A stretch of DNA of 64,000 nucleotides from Planctomycetota bacterium (GCA_020638695.1 JACKIB010000018.1:1-64000), one strand, 5' to 3'. Numbered from the stretch's first letter, positions 8,699 through 18,948 are shown. Program-made: numbers and translations. Notes: generated by a model from the letters alone, not told the origin.

Positions 8699-11600
8699 CT
8701 ACTTGTAGGTCGTGCTCCAGACGTCAGAGGCGGGCATCGGCCACACCACGTTCGTGGTGAAGTCGAGGTAACCGGACTGGAAGTAGCCCGTGACGCCCTT
8801 GAACGTCGCCTGGGTCGGGAACACCACCGTCGACACCCTGTTGCCGTCGAAGCCGAACGCCGGCAGGAAGATCAACTGGGTGAAGTTGTTGCCGATGCCG
8901 AAATTGTAGATCCCCGGCAGGACCGACGGGATCTTGTAGATGCTCGCCATCACGAACTGCTGACTCACCGTCGGCGCCAGACCGTCCTTGGTCACCTTGA
9001 TGGTCTGCGTCGCACCCGCGGTCAACGTGTTGTTGGTCCGCAGGATGTGCCCCACCGTCGGCGCCACCGTCACGTTCTGCGTGTTGCTGTAGCTCAGACC
9101 GTTGTAGGTCCGCACCCCGTAGGTGCCCGGCGTCAGACCCTGGATCGGGAACACCCAGATCTCGGTGTCGCTGATCACCCGGAAGGCGCCGTTCGCCCAC
9201 CAGTCCTCGTTGGTCGAGTTCCACGCCGTGGTGATGTTGCCGCCGAAGCTCACCAACGTCGTCTCGGTGAACCCGCTACCGATGAACCGGAAGTAGGTCT
9301 TGTTGACCGCCTGCTGGCTCGGCGTCGAGGTCGACGTGATCACCGGCGGCGCCATGTAGGTCACCGCCACCCGCTGCGAGGTGCTGACGTTCCCAGCGCC
9401 GTCCACCAGGCGGGCGTAGATGAGCTTGGTGCCCTCCGCGGTGTTGCCGCCATACGCGCTCAGGCTGACCGAGCGGTAGGCGGTGGTGTAGGCGAAGTTG
9501 CCGCTCCACGTGCTGTTGTTGTTGGAGTACTGGATGTACTTCACACCGCTGTAGGTGTCGCTGCCGCTCACCGCCACGTTGGCGTTGAGGGACGAAACCC
9601 GCGGGGTGTTGGTCGTCACGGTCGACAGTGTCGGAACGGTCAAGTCGACCCAGAACGGACCGACGTACGCCGAACCCGACTGGTTGCCGGCCTTGTCGTA
9701 GACGCGCACCGCGAAGTACTTGGTGTTGCCCGACCCGCTCCACGAAGTGCCGAAGCCAGTCGTCGCAGCGCTCAGCGACGGCGACGAGGTCGTCGGGTGC
9801 ACCAGACCGGAGTCCGACCGCACGTAGCGCAGATTGTCGACCCCCGAGCAGCCGTTGTCGGTGGCCTTGGTCCAGCTGAAGGTGATGCTGGTCGTGTTGT
9901 ACCAGGTGCTGGTCGAACGGTTGGCCGTCAGACCCGACAGGTTGCTCGGCGCCAGCCCGTCGACACACACCGTGCTCGCGTTCGACAGGGTGGTCCCGGT
10001 CGAGCCGTGCTGGGTGGCGCGGGTGTAGAGGCTGTAGGTGCCCGAGGTGGTCGGCGCGCGCATCGTGAACTTGATCTGCCGACTGCTGCCCTGCCCAAGG
10101 GTCATGCCTCGGGTGATCTCGGTGCCGAGCGCGGGGTACGGGTACGAAGTGTGCGTCGTGCCGGTGTAGGTCTGCAGCTTGCCGTCGGCCGTGGTCCGGT
10201 CGATCCGGGTGTTGGTCCACGACGAGGGTGAGCTGTAGTAGACGTGTGCGTTGGAGAACTCGTCCTGGGTGCTCAGCGCGTTCAGCGTCGAGGTCAGAAC
10301 CACCGTCTCGCTCGGCTTGATGATCGTCTTGTCGACCGTCTGGTTGAGAGTCGGCGTGCTGGTCAGCGGCTGCAGGTACTGGAACACGCAGCAGCCCCAG
10401 TTCGCCGCCCCTGAGGTCATCGAGTAGCCGTGGATCTTGAAGCGGATCGTCTTGCCGCGAAGCGCCGCGGTCAGCGAGGTCGAGAAGATCACCGTGTCCT
10501 GGGCGCTCGACATGCTGTACTCGCCGGTCGCGCCGGCGGTGTACGGCGGGACGTCGAAGTAGCAGCGCAGCGCGTTGACGCGCGCGGCAGTCGCCGAGGA
10601 CGACGCCGCCGGCTCGTTCCAGTTCAGTACGACCTTCAACTGCTGGCAGCTCGAGCTGATCGCCACGTCGAACGTGTCGAGGTTGGCTGACGCAGTGACC
10701 TGCCCGGTGTGGTTGCTGTAGGTCGAGCGGCTCGACGCGTACTGCATCTTGTACGCGTTGATCAGCCCGAAGCCCTCCTTGTAGGTCGAATCGAAGCCGA
10801 CCCCGGTGCCGAACTTCGCGCTGGCCACTGCGAGCGCGCGCAGGCCGGCCGGCTTGTACTCGTAGAACGCCTCGTTGCGGTCGACCACCGACGCCAGCAC
10901 GCCAGCCACCGTCGGCGTCGACATGCTGGTGCCCGACTTGTTGGTGTAGCCGGTCGAGGTGTTGATGTTCAGTGACGTCAGAGTCTCACCCGGTGCAGTG
11001 ATCTCCGGCTTGCGCCGTCCGTCGGTCGTCTTGTAGCGGACGCTGGTGACCACGTCGCCGGGGCGCACGGTCGAGCTGAACCAGTCGCGCACGCTGCCGA
11101 TCGTGAGACAGTTCTTGGACGCACTCGGGCTGCCACACCAGGTACCCGCTACCGAGCCGGTGTTGCCCGACGAGTGCACGTAGGTCTGCTGGTAGGTGTA
11201 GATCACCGTGTCCAGGTCACGCGAGTTGGTCTCGGTGCCGGAGTAGCCGGACGACGACTTGAAGCTCCACGAGTTGCTGACGATCGCGCGCTTGTGGGTG
11301 GTGATGCCGCCCGAGGTGGTCGACACCTTGAACACGTTCCACAGCGTCTGCGGGTTGCCCACCACGCTCCCCGAGTCGTTGAGCAGGCGGCCAACGTAGA
11401 CGCGGTCGTCACTGCCCGAGCCCGTGCCGATGGCGGGGCACACGCCGGTGTAGCGGCGGTCGGCATTGCCTTCGCCCATGATCGTGCCGCCGGTGTGCGA
11501 GCCGTGGCCGTTGCCGTCCTGGTAGGCGCTCTCGGTCGTGGTCTGCCAGGCACGGAACTTCTTGGTTCCCATGTCGCTGTGCCACGGCGAGCTATCGATG

Positions 11601-12622
11601 CCGGTGTCGATCCAGCCCATCTTCACCAGGCTGCCCGGATACGCACTGCGCACCCGGTCCACGCTGACCATCGCCAGCGATTGGTCGTGGTCGATCGAAC
11701 CGACCCCGTGCTGCAGCTCGATCGCCACCACGAAGTTCAGGTCGCGGATCTTCAGGATCTGCTCCTTGGTCGCCAGGCCGCGCATCGCACACGCCGTGTC
11801 GCTGTAGAAGCTGAACTGGAAGCCCATCGCCTCCAGCTCCGCCTGGAACGGACCGTTCGGAATCGTGTAGCTCACCGCGCACTGGTCGTGCCGTTCGCTC
11901 AGCGTCTTGTCCTCACCGACCTTGACCACCTTGGTCTTCGGGCCGATGTCCGACTTGAAGAAGTTGACCCAGATGTCGAGCTTGTCGGTCGGCGCGGCGG
12001 TCTTCAGCGCCTCCGCCAACACCTTGTCCAGCTTCTGCTCGGGCCGCGAATAGCCGACCCAGTGCACGAAGTCGAACTGCCGCAGCGCCGGCACCGCGCC
12101 CACCGGGATCTCCGCCTTGAAGCTCTGCCAGGTATGCGGGCCGAGCAGCTTCACGCCGACGTCCGTCAGCTTCTTCAACTTCGCCTCGGTGATCCGGCCG
12201 TGGATCATCACGAAGCCGAACGTGCTACCGCGGGCTGCGGCGTCGCCAGCGAGTGCGGCGTCGACCCCGCGCTCCGGCGTGAAGTCGCCGTTGGTGAACG
12301 ACAGCCGGTACGGATTGCCGTCGTAGCGGTAGGTCGGGTTGCTGTCGTCTTCACCCCGCACCGTCAGCATCGGCGCGTACTGCGGCAGGTCGTCCTCGGG
12401 TGGCACGTAGCTGCCGCCCTCGACCTCTCGCTCGACGATCGGCGGAAACGCCTGCGCGGTCGTCGTCGTCTTGGCGCCGGGTTGCGCGGGCGCGACCGTG
12501 GCGGTCTTGTCTTGTGGTGAGGGGAGCTCGATGCGCTGCGGTTCTTGCGCGGCCAGACTGCCGGCAGCAACTGCCGCGGCGACCCAAGTGAGAATGCGGG
12601 GGGAGGGAACTTCGGGATTCAT
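8699..12622 (-). CDS. Secreted S8 subtilisin-like peptidase (paralogue 2)
   Basis: A 1,307-residue exported protease. The signal peptide ends near Ala25 (VAAAVAAGSLAAQ). The propeptide region extends to ~330. The catalytic residues are Asp339 (GWIDTGIDSS), His373 (GNGHGSHT), the oxyanion Asn487 (SSGNTGS) and Ser566 (SGTSMSTP). The C-terminal beta-sandwich and TIG-like modules match paralogue 1. The whole protein is nearly identical to paralogue 3 apart from the first ~15 residues and scattered substitutions. It carries its own terminator at 8619-8652. It may digest polymeric protein outside the cell or mature surface proteins; the substrate cannot be read from the sequence. Confidence 0.93.
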   Translation of the reverse strand: MNPEVPSPRILTWVAAAVAAGSLAAQEPQRIELPSPQDKTATVAPAQPGAKTTTTAQAFPPIVEREVEGGSYVPPEDDLPQYAPMLTVRGEDDSNPTYRYDGNPYRLSFTNGDFTPERGVDAALAGDAAARGSTFGFVMIHGRITEAKLKKLTDVGVKLLGPHTWQSFKAEIPVGAVPALRQFDFVHWVGYSRPEQKLDKVLAEALKTAAPTDKLDIWVNFFKSDIGPKTKVVKVGEDKTLSERHDQCAVSYTIPNGPFQAELEAMGFQFSFYSDTACAMRGLATKEQILKIRDLNFVVAIELQHGVGSIDHDQSLAMVSVDRVRSAYPGSLVKMGWIDTGIDSSPWHSDMGTKKFRAWQTTTESAYQDGNGHGSHTGGTIMGEGNADRRYTGVCPAIGTGSGSDDRVYVGRLLNDSGSVVGNPQTLWNVFKVSTTSGGITTHKRAIVSNSWSFKSSSGYSGTETNSRDLDTVIYTYQQTYVHSSGNTGSVAGTWCGSPSASKNCLTIGSVRDWFSSTVRPGDVVTSVRYKTTDGRRKPEITAPGETLTSLNINTSTGYTNKSGTSMSTPTVAGVLASVVDRNEAFYEYKPAGLRALAVASAKFGTGVGFDSTYKEGFGLINAYKMQYASSRSTYSNHTGQVTASANLDTFDVAISSSCQQLKVVLNWNEPAASSSATAARVNALRCYFDVPPYTAGATGEYSMSSAQDTVIFSTSLTAALRGKTIRFKIHGYSMTSGAANWGCCVFQYLQPLTSTPTLNQTVDKTIIKPSETVVLTSTLNALSTQDEFSNAHVYYSSPSSWTNTRIDRTTADGKLQTYTGTTHTSYPYPALGTEITRGMTLGQGSSRQIKFTMRAPTTSGTYSLYTRATQHGSTGTTLSNASTVCVDGLAPSNLSGLTANRSTSTWYNTTSITFSWTKATDNGCSGVDNLRYVRSDSGLVHPTTSSPSLSAATTGFGTSWSGSGNTKYFAVRVYDKAGNQSGSAYVGPFWVDLTVPTLSTVTTNTPRVSSLNANVAVSGSDTYSGVKYIQYSNNNSTWSGNFAYTTAYRSVSLSAYGGNTAEGTKLIYARLVDGAGNVSTSQRVAVTYMAPPVITSTSTPSQQAVNKTYFRFIGSGFTETTLVSFGGNITTAWNSTNEDWWANGAFRVISDTEIWVFPIQGLTPGTYGVRTYNGLSYSNTQNVTVAPTVGHILRTNNTLTAGATQTIKVTKDGLAPTVSQQFVMASIYKIPSVLPGIYNFGIGNNFTQLIFLPAFGFDGNRVSTVVFPTQATFKGVTGYFQSGYLDFTTNVVWPMPASDVWSTTYK

Positions 12623-12853
12623 GTGGTTGCGTGCCTCGGTAAGCGGAGCGAGTTCGGCAGGGGTCGCGGTTCAACCCGTCTGTGCAGTGCCATGCCCACC
12701 CGATCAGAACAGCCTTTCCGAAAAAAATCGGGCTGCGCGCGCCCCATCCGCACGCAAGTCTGGGGCGGGAAGGCGCACATGATCCCCTCGAGGGCGCCGG
12801 TTCGGCAGCGCTCGCCAATCCGCCCGGGGACGCTCCCGGGCGGAACGCACCCC

Positions 12854-12889
12854 AAAAAAAAGAGGCCCCCGCCTTGCGGCGAGGGCCTC
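12854..12889 (-). terminator. Rho-independent terminator of subtilase paralogue 3
   Basis: On the minus strand GAGGCCCTCGCC-GCAA-GGCGGGGGCCTC is followed by nine T residues. The GATCGAGT/ACTCGATC palindrome at 12892-12908 precedes it, exactly as downstream of paralogue 2, so the duplicated unit included the 3' spacer and terminator. Confidence 0.92.
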
Positions 12890-12935
12890 CCGATCGAGTG
12901 ACTCGATCTCCCTTCTGTCGCGTGTGCGCGTTTGC

Positions 12936-15900
12936 CTACTTGTAGGTCGTGCTCCAGACGTCCGAGGCGGGCATCGGCCACACCACGTTCGCGGTGAAGT
13001 CGAGGTAGCCGGACTGGAAGTAGCCCGTGACACCCTTGAACGTCGCCTGGGTCGGGAACACCACCGTCGACACCCCGTTGCCGTCGAAGCCGAACGCCGG
13101 CAGGAAGATCAGCTGGGTGAAGTTGTTGCCGATGCCGAAGTTGTAGATCCCCGGTAGGACCGACGGGATCTTGTAGATGCTCGCCATCACGAACTGCTGA
13201 CTCACCGTCGGCGCCAGACCGTCCTTGGTCACCTTGATGGTCTGCGTCGCACCCGCGGTCAACGTGTTGTTGGTCCGCAGGATGTGCCCCACCGTCGGCG
13301 CCACCGTCACGTTCTGCGTGTTGCTGTAGCTCAGACCGTTGTAGGTCCGCACCCCGTAGGTGCCCGGCGTCAGACCCTGGATCGGGAACACCCAGATCTC
13401 GGTGTCGCTGATCACCCGGAAGGCGCCGTTCGCCCACCAGTCCTCGTTGGTCGAGTTCCACGCCGTGGTGATGTTGCCGCCGAAGCTCACCAACGTCGTC
13501 TCGGTGAACCCGCTGCCGATGAACCGGAAGTAGGTCTTGTTGACCGCCTGCTGGCTCGGCGTCGAGGTCGACGTGATCACCGGCGGCGCCATGTAGGTCA
13601 CCGCCACCCGCAGCGAGGTGCTCACGTTGCCGGCACCGTCCACCAGGCGGGCGTAGACGAACTTGGTGCCCTCCGCGGTGTTGCCGCCATACGCGCTCAG
13701 GCTGACCGAGCGGTAGGCGGTGGTGTAGGCGAAGTTGCCGCTCCACGTGCTGTTGTCGTTGGAGTACTGCACGTACTGCACCCCGCTGAACGTGTCGCTG
13801 CCGCTCACCGCCACGTTGGCGCTGAGCGCCGAAACCTGCGGGGTGTTGGTCTGCACGGTCGAAAGCGTCGGAGCCGTCAGGTCGACCCAGAACGGGCCGA
13901 CGTACGCCGAACCCGACTGGTTGCCGGCGTTGTCGTAGACCCGTACCGCGAAGTACTTGTTGTTGCCCGACCCGCTCCACGAAGTGCCGAAGCCGGTCGT
14001 CGCGGCGCTCAACGAGGGCGACGACGTAGTCGGGTTCACCAGTCCGGAGTCCGACCGCTCGTAGCGCAGGTTGTCGACCCCCGAGCAGCCGTTGTCGGTG
14101 GCCTTGGTCCAGCTGAAGGTGATGCTGGTGGTGTTGTACCAGGTGCTGGTCGAACGGTTGGCCGTCAGACCCGACAGGTTGCTCGGCGCCAGCCCATCCA
14201 CGCACACCGTGCTCGCGTTCGACAGGGTGGTCCCGGTCGAGCCGTGCTGGGTGGCGCGGGTGTAGAGGCTGTAACTGCCCGAGGTGGTCGGCGCCTGCAT
14301 CGTGAACTTGATCTGCCGGCTGCTGCCTTGCCCCACCGTCATGCCCTTCGTGATCTCGGTGCCGAGCGCCGGATAGGGGAACGAGGTGTGCGTCGAGCCG
14401 GTGTAGGTCTGCAGCAGGCCGTCGGCGGTCGTCCGGTCGATACGGGTATTGGTCCAGCTGGTCGGCGAGCTGTAGTAGATGTGCGCGTTGGAGAACTCGT
14501 CCTGGGTGCTCAGCGCGTTCAGCGTCGTGGTCAGCACCACCGTCTCGCTCGGCTTGACGATCGTCTTGTCGACCGTCTGGTTGAGGGTCGGCGTACTGGT
14601 CAGCGGTTGCAGGTACTGGAACACACAGCAGCCCCAGTTCGCCGCCCCCGAGGTCATCGAGTAGCCGTGGATCTTGAAGCGGATCGTCTGGCCCTTGAGC
14701 GCGCTGGTCAGCGAAGTCGAGAAGATCACCGTGTCCTGACTGCTCGACATGCTGTACTCGCCGGTCGCACCGGAGGTGTACGGCGGGATGTCGAAGTAGC
14801 AGCGCAGCGCGTTGACGCGCGCCGCAGTCGCGGAGGACGACGCCGCCGGCTCGTTCCAGTTCAACACGACCTTCAGCTGATCGCAGTTGGGATCGATCGC
14901 CACGTCGAACGTGTCGAGGTTCGCCGAAGCGGTGACCTGCCCGGTGTGGTTGCTGTAGGTCGAGCGGCTCGACGCGTACTGCATCTTGTACGCGTTGATC
15001 ATCCCGAAGCCCTCCTTGAAGGTGGAGTCGAAGCCGACCCCGGTGCCGAACTTCGCACTGGCCACTGCGAGCGCGCGCAGGCCGGCCGGCTTGTACTCGT
15101 AGAAGCTCGGGTTGCGCTGCACCACCGAGGCCAACACGCCCGACACCGTCGGCGTCGACATGCTGGTGCCCGACTTGTTGGTGTAGCCGGTCGTGGTGTT
15201 GATGTTCAGCGACGTCAGCGTCTCACCTGGAGCAGTGATCTCCGGCTTGCGCCGTCCGTCGGTAGTCTGGTAGCGGACACTCGTGACCACGTCGCCAGGG
15301 CGCACCGTCGAGCTGAACCAGTCGCGCACACTGCCGACCGTCAGGCAGTTCTTCGCCACGCTGGGGCTGCCGCACCAGGTACCCGCCACCGAGCCGGTGT
15401 TGCCCGACGAGTGCACGTAGGTCTGCTGGTAGGTGTAGATCACGGTGTCGAGATCGCGCGAGTTGGTCTCGGTACCGGAGTAGCCGGACGACGACTTGAA
15501 GCTCCACGAATTGCTGACGATGGACCGCTTCGCCGTGGTGATGCCGCCTGAGGTGGTCGACACCTTGAACACGTCCCACAGCGTCTGTGGGTTGCCCACC
15601 GAGTTGCCGCTGTCGTCCAAGAACCGACCGACGTAGATGCGGTCGTCGCTGCCCGCGCCCGCGCCGATCGCAGGGCACACGCCGGTGTAGCGGCGGTCGG
15701 CATTGCCTTCGCCGAAGATCGTGCCGCCGGTGTGCGAGCCGTGCCCGCTGCCGTCCTGGTAGGCGCTCTCGGTCGTCGTCGCCCAGGCGCGGAACTTCTT
15801 GGTTCCGATGTCGCTGTGCCACGGCGAGCTGTCGATGCCGGTGTCGATCCAGCCCATCTTCACCAGGCTGCCCGGATACGCACTGCGCACCCGGTCCACG

Positions 15901-16856
15901 CTGACCATCGCCAGCGACTGGTCGTGGTCGATCGAACCGACCCCGTGCTGCAGCTCGATCGCCACCACGAAGTTCAGCTCGCGGATCTTCAGGATCTGCT
16001 CCTTGGTCGCCAGGCCGCGCATCGCACACGCCGTGTCGCTGTAGAAGCTGAACTGGAAGCCCATCGCCTCCAGCTCCGCCTGGAACGGACCGTTCGGAAT
16101 CGTGTAGCTCACCGCGCACTGGTCGTGCCGCTCGCTCAGCGTCTTGTCCTCACCGACCTTGACCACCTTGGTCTTCGGGCCGATGTCCGACTTGAAGAAG
16201 TTGACCCAGATGTCGAGCTTGTCGGTCGGCGCGGCGGTCTTCAGCGCCTCCGCCAACACCTTGTCCAGCTTCTGCTCGGGCCGCGAATAGCCGACCCAGT
16301 GCACGAAGTCGAACTGCCGCAGCGCCGGCACCGCGCCCACCGGGATCTCCGCCTTGAAGCTCTGCCAGGTATGCGGGCCGAGCAGCTTCACGCCGACGTC
16401 CGTCAGCTTCTTCAACTTCGCCTCGGTGATCCGGCCGTGGATCATCACGAAGCCGAACGTGCTACCGCGGGCTGCGGCGTCGCCAGCGAGTGCGGCGTCG
16501 ACCCCGCGCTCCGGCGTGAAGTCGCCGTTGGTGAACGACAGCCGGTACGGATTGCCGTCGTAGCGGTAGGTCGGGTTGCTGTCGTCTTCACCCCGCACCG
16601 TCAGCATCGGCGCGTACTGCGGCAGGTCGTCCTCGGGTGGCACGTAGCTGCCGCCCTCGACCTCTCGCTCGACGATCGGCGAGAACGCCTGCGCGGTCGT
16701 CGTCGTCTTGACGCCGGGTTGCGCGGGCGCGACCGTGGCGGTCTTGTTCTGTGGTGAGGGGAGCTCGATGCGCTGCGGCTCTTGCGCAGCCAGACTGCCG
16801 GCAGCAACAGCCGCGGCGATCAACGAGAGGAGGTGCGAACCGTTCTTGTGAGACAT
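12936..16856 (-). CDS. Secreted S8 subtilisin-like peptidase (paralogue 3)
   Basis: A 1,306-residue exported protease. The signal peptide is SLIAAAVAAGSLAAQ. The active-site set matches paralogue 2 with an offset of one residue: Asp338, His372, Asn486 and Ser565. The ATG at 16856 was chosen because it directly precedes the signal peptide; the open frame reaches 17000, but that extension is not signal-like. In one block of the C-terminal part (around 13735-13860) it differs from paralogues 1 and 2 by clustered substitutions such as QTNTPQVSALSANVAV against TTNTPQVSSLNANVAV. This indicates patchwise rather than uniform homogenisation of the three genes. Confidence 0.93.
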   Translation of the reverse strand: MSHKNGSHLLSLIAAAVAAGSLAAQEPQRIELPSPQNKTATVAPAQPGVKTTTTAQAFSPIVEREVEGGSYVPPEDDLPQYAPMLTVRGEDDSNPTYRYDGNPYRLSFTNGDFTPERGVDAALAGDAAARGSTFGFVMIHGRITEAKLKKLTDVGVKLLGPHTWQSFKAEIPVGAVPALRQFDFVHWVGYSRPEQKLDKVLAEALKTAAPTDKLDIWVNFFKSDIGPKTKVVKVGEDKTLSERHDQCAVSYTIPNGPFQAELEAMGFQFSFYSDTACAMRGLATKEQILKIRELNFVVAIELQHGVGSIDHDQSLAMVSVDRVRSAYPGSLVKMGWIDTGIDSSPWHSDIGTKKFRAWATTTESAYQDGSGHGSHTGGTIFGEGNADRRYTGVCPAIGAGAGSDDRIYVGRFLDDSGNSVGNPQTLWDVFKVSTTSGGITTAKRSIVSNSWSFKSSSGYSGTETNSRDLDTVIYTYQQTYVHSSGNTGSVAGTWCGSPSVAKNCLTVGSVRDWFSSTVRPGDVVTSVRYQTTDGRRKPEITAPGETLTSLNINTTTGYTNKSGTSMSTPTVSGVLASVVQRNPSFYEYKPAGLRALAVASAKFGTGVGFDSTFKEGFGMINAYKMQYASSRSTYSNHTGQVTASANLDTFDVAIDPNCDQLKVVLNWNEPAASSSATAARVNALRCYFDIPPYTSGATGEYSMSSSQDTVIFSTSLTSALKGQTIRFKIHGYSMTSGAANWGCCVFQYLQPLTSTPTLNQTVDKTIVKPSETVVLTTTLNALSTQDEFSNAHIYYSSPTSWTNTRIDRTTADGLLQTYTGSTHTSFPYPALGTEITKGMTVGQGSSRQIKFTMQAPTTSGSYSLYTRATQHGSTGTTLSNASTVCVDGLAPSNLSGLTANRSTSTWYNTTSITFSWTKATDNGCSGVDNLRYERSDSGLVNPTTSSPSLSAATTGFGTSWSGSGNNKYFAVRVYDNAGNQSGSAYVGPFWVDLTAPTLSTVQTNTPQVSALSANVAVSGSDTFSGVQYVQYSNDNSTWSGNFAYTTAYRSVSLSAYGGNTAEGTKFVYARLVDGAGNVSTSLRVAVTYMAPPVITSTSTPSQQAVNKTYFRFIGSGFTETTLVSFGGNITTAWNSTNEDWWANGAFRVISDTEIWVFPIQGLTPGTYGVRTYNGLSYSNTQNVTVAPTVGHILRTNNTLTAGATQTIKVTKDGLAPTVSQQFVMASIYKIPSVLPGIYNFGIGNNFTQLIFLPAFGFDGNGVSTVVFPTQATFKGVTGYFQSGYLDFTANVVWPMPASDVWSTTYK

Positions 16857-16947
16857 ATGGGGAGTGCGTGAGCGTCCAGGCAGGTGTGGGTGAAACCCGC
16901 TGGGTGAGTGCCAGCCCGCGCACTTTCGAACGGACTTTCTGGGAATC

Positions 16948-17427
16948 TCAGAGGGTCGCGCGCTCGAGTTCGAGGAGCGCGCGCTTGATCGGCAATCCAC
17001 CTCCGAAACCTGTCAGCGTGCCGTCGGCACCCAACACCCGATGGCACGGTACGACGATCGGAATCGGGTTGCGGCGGTTCGCCTGACCGACCGCGCGTAC
17101 CGCGCGGGGTCGTCCGATGCGCCGCGCGAGTTCGCCGTAGCTGATGGTCTCTCCGTATGGAATCCGTTGCAGCTCGTCCCACACTTCGCGCTGGAACACG
17201 GTGCCGGCAGCGCTTAGCGGGAGGTCGAAGCCGCGCCGCCGTCCCGCGAAGTACTCGCGCAGCTGCCGCACGACAGAGGAGCACCGCGCTACCGAGTCCT
17301 CGGCACCGGCGACTGCGGGCGAGGCAACATCCGGAAAGCGCAGCTCCACGAGGTTGCCGTGGTCGTCGACGAGCACGCGCAGCGTTCCGAGCGGCGAGGG
17401 CACGAGGGTGGTGAAGATCCGGTTCAT
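16948..17427 (-). CDS. ogt: Methylated-DNA--protein-cysteine S-methyltransferase
   Basis: A 159-residue O6-alkylguanine DNA repair protein of the Ogt class. The methyl-acceptor motif IVVPCHRVLGADG is near residues 120-133. The recognition helix region RRIGRPRAVRAVGQANRRNP precedes it. The start is the ATG at 17427, whose last bases overlap the stop of the upstream glycosylase (ATGA), so the two repair genes are translationally coupled. It is a suicide enzyme that transfers alkyl groups from O6-guanine or O4-thymine to the cysteine. Confidence 0.95.
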   Translation of the reverse strand: MNRIFTTLVPSPLGTLRVLVDDHGNLVELRFPDVASPAVAGAEDSVARCSSVVRQLREYFAGRRRGFDLPLSAAGTVFQREVWDELQRIPYGETISYGELARRIGRPRAVRAVGQANRRNPIPIVVPCHRVLGADGTLTGFGGGLPIKRALLELERATL

Positions 17428-18839
17428 GAGGGCACTCGCGGTTGGCGGCACAGGTGAACCACGGCCAGACTGCGCCATGGCGAGAAGGTACGCATCCACG
17501 CCTCGGCCTCGACCTGGGTCGGGCGGCGCGGCAATTCGAACAGACTCTGCAACCCGGCACGCACGGCCACGTCACCCGGCAGTCCGCAGTCGCTTCGCCC
17601 GAAGCCACGCATCGCGACGTACTCGGCCGACCAAGGACCCAGCCCCCGCTGCGCCGCCAGCGCCGCGCGCAGCGCCGGAACCGGCAACTCGCCCAGCCCA
17701 TCGAGATCGAATTCCCCGCGAGCGATCCGCCGCGCACAGCCGATCAGGTACTCCGCCTTGCGCTGTGAGAACTGCATCGCGCGCAGATCGGCAGGCTCCA
17801 GATCCGCGACCTGCTCTGGCGTGGGGTGCGCGAACATGCGTCCGAGTGGCAAGCCACACCGCTCGACCAGCCGACGGCGCAGCGCGAACGCGAACTGCAA
17901 ATGCACCTGCTGGCCGACGATCGACCAGACCAGCGCTTCGAACGGATCGGCAGTCAGCCAGACGCGCGTCCCTCGCCCCCCGCGCGTGAGCCGTGCCAAC
18001 CCCAACGCGGCGACGTGTCGCTCGAAACCCGACGCACCCTGCCGCAGACTCAGCAAGCGGACCACGGCACCGTGAGCGGCGAACACCGCATCGGGCGCCA
18101 GCACCGCGCCCGTCGCCGACTCCACCCGGCACACCGCGCGGCGCGCCTGCAACTCCACGTCCAGCCGCAGTGGCACACCGGCAGCGACCAGCGTCTTGAC
18201 CAGCGCGTTGTCTTCCACCCGTTCACACGCACTGTCCCTATCGCGACCGAGGTGGGCGAGGAACGCGGTGCGATTCCATCCGGCGGGCAGCGCCAGGACG
18301 AAACGCGTCGCCTCGCGCAGCGCGCGGAACTCGGACGGCGCCAGACCGGCATGGCGCCGGAAGCTCTCGTGGAACGCGGACAGGCTCTCGCACCCTACCG
18401 CCAACGCGATGTCCAGCACCCGTCGATCGCTCTCGCGCAGCAGCTCGCACGCGCGCTCGTGCCGACCCGCCGCCAAGTAGGCCGCCGGCGAAGCGTGGTA
18501 GTAGTGGCGGAACAGCTCGGTGAGCTTGGTCGTGCCGATGCCGAGTTCGCGCGCCGCCTGCGCAACGCTTTGCACCGAACCGCGCCGCATCGCGCCCGCG
18601 GCGGCGACCGCGAGTTCGAGGTCGGGATCGCGGCCGCGGTAGAACTCGTCAGGTCGGCATCGCTTGCACGGCCGCAGCCCGGCGGCACGCGCCGCGGCGG
18701 GGTCGGCAAAGTGCTCGACGTTGCTGTCGCGCGGCTGTCGCGCCGGACACGACGGCAGGCAGTAGATCCCGGTAGAGGTCACGCCGGTGAGGAAGCGGCC
18801 GTCGTAGCGCCGGTCGCGCGCCTTCGCTCGATCGAGCAT
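17424..18839 (-). CDS. alkA: Ada-type Zn/AraC domain fused to AlkA DNA-3-methyladenine glycosylase
   Basis: A 471-residue fusion. Cys27, Cys31, Cys58 and Cys61 form the Ada zinc and methylphosphotriester-acceptor cluster. An AraC-type HTH pair spans ~88-175 (VAQAARELGIGTTKL). The AlkA N-terminal fold follows from ~180. The HhH-GPD domain includes GLGPWSAEYVAMRG, with the likely catalytic Asp in LPGDVAVR. It would sense methylphosphotriesters, activate transcription and excise alkylated bases. Unlike E. coli Ada it has no methyltransferase domain; that activity is the coupled ogt gene. The ATG at 18839 has GGGAACG just upstream; a GTG at 18860 is an alternative start. Confidence 0.93.
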   Translation of the reverse strand: MLDRAKARDRRYDGRFLTGVTSTGIYCLPSCPARQPRDSNVEHFADPAAARAAGLRPCKRCRPDEFYRGRDPDLELAVAAAGAMRRGSVQSVAQAARELGIGTTKLTELFRHYYHASPAAYLAAGRHERACELLRESDRRVLDIALAVGCESLSAFHESFRRHAGLAPSEFRALREATRFVLALPAGWNRTAFLAHLGRDRDSACERVEDNALVKTLVAAGVPLRLDVELQARRAVCRVESATGAVLAPDAVFAAHGAVVRLLSLRQGASGFERHVAALGLARLTRGGRGTRVWLTADPFEALVWSIVGQQVHLQFAFALRRRLVERCGLPLGRMFAHPTPEQVADLEPADLRAMQFSQRKAEYLIGCARRIARGEFDLDGLGELPVPALRAALAAQRGLGPWSAEYVAMRGFGRSDCGLPGDVAVRAGLQSLFELPRRPTQVEAEAWMRTFSPWRSLAVVHLCRQPRVPS

Positions 18840-18948
18840 TCGTTCCCGGCTGAGGTTCACGCGGGAAGTAGACCGGGCGCCGGCGGGCAGGTCTTCCGGA
18901 TTCCACCGCTCGAATCCCGTATGGCGGGTCGCGGCGCCGTGCCGCCGC

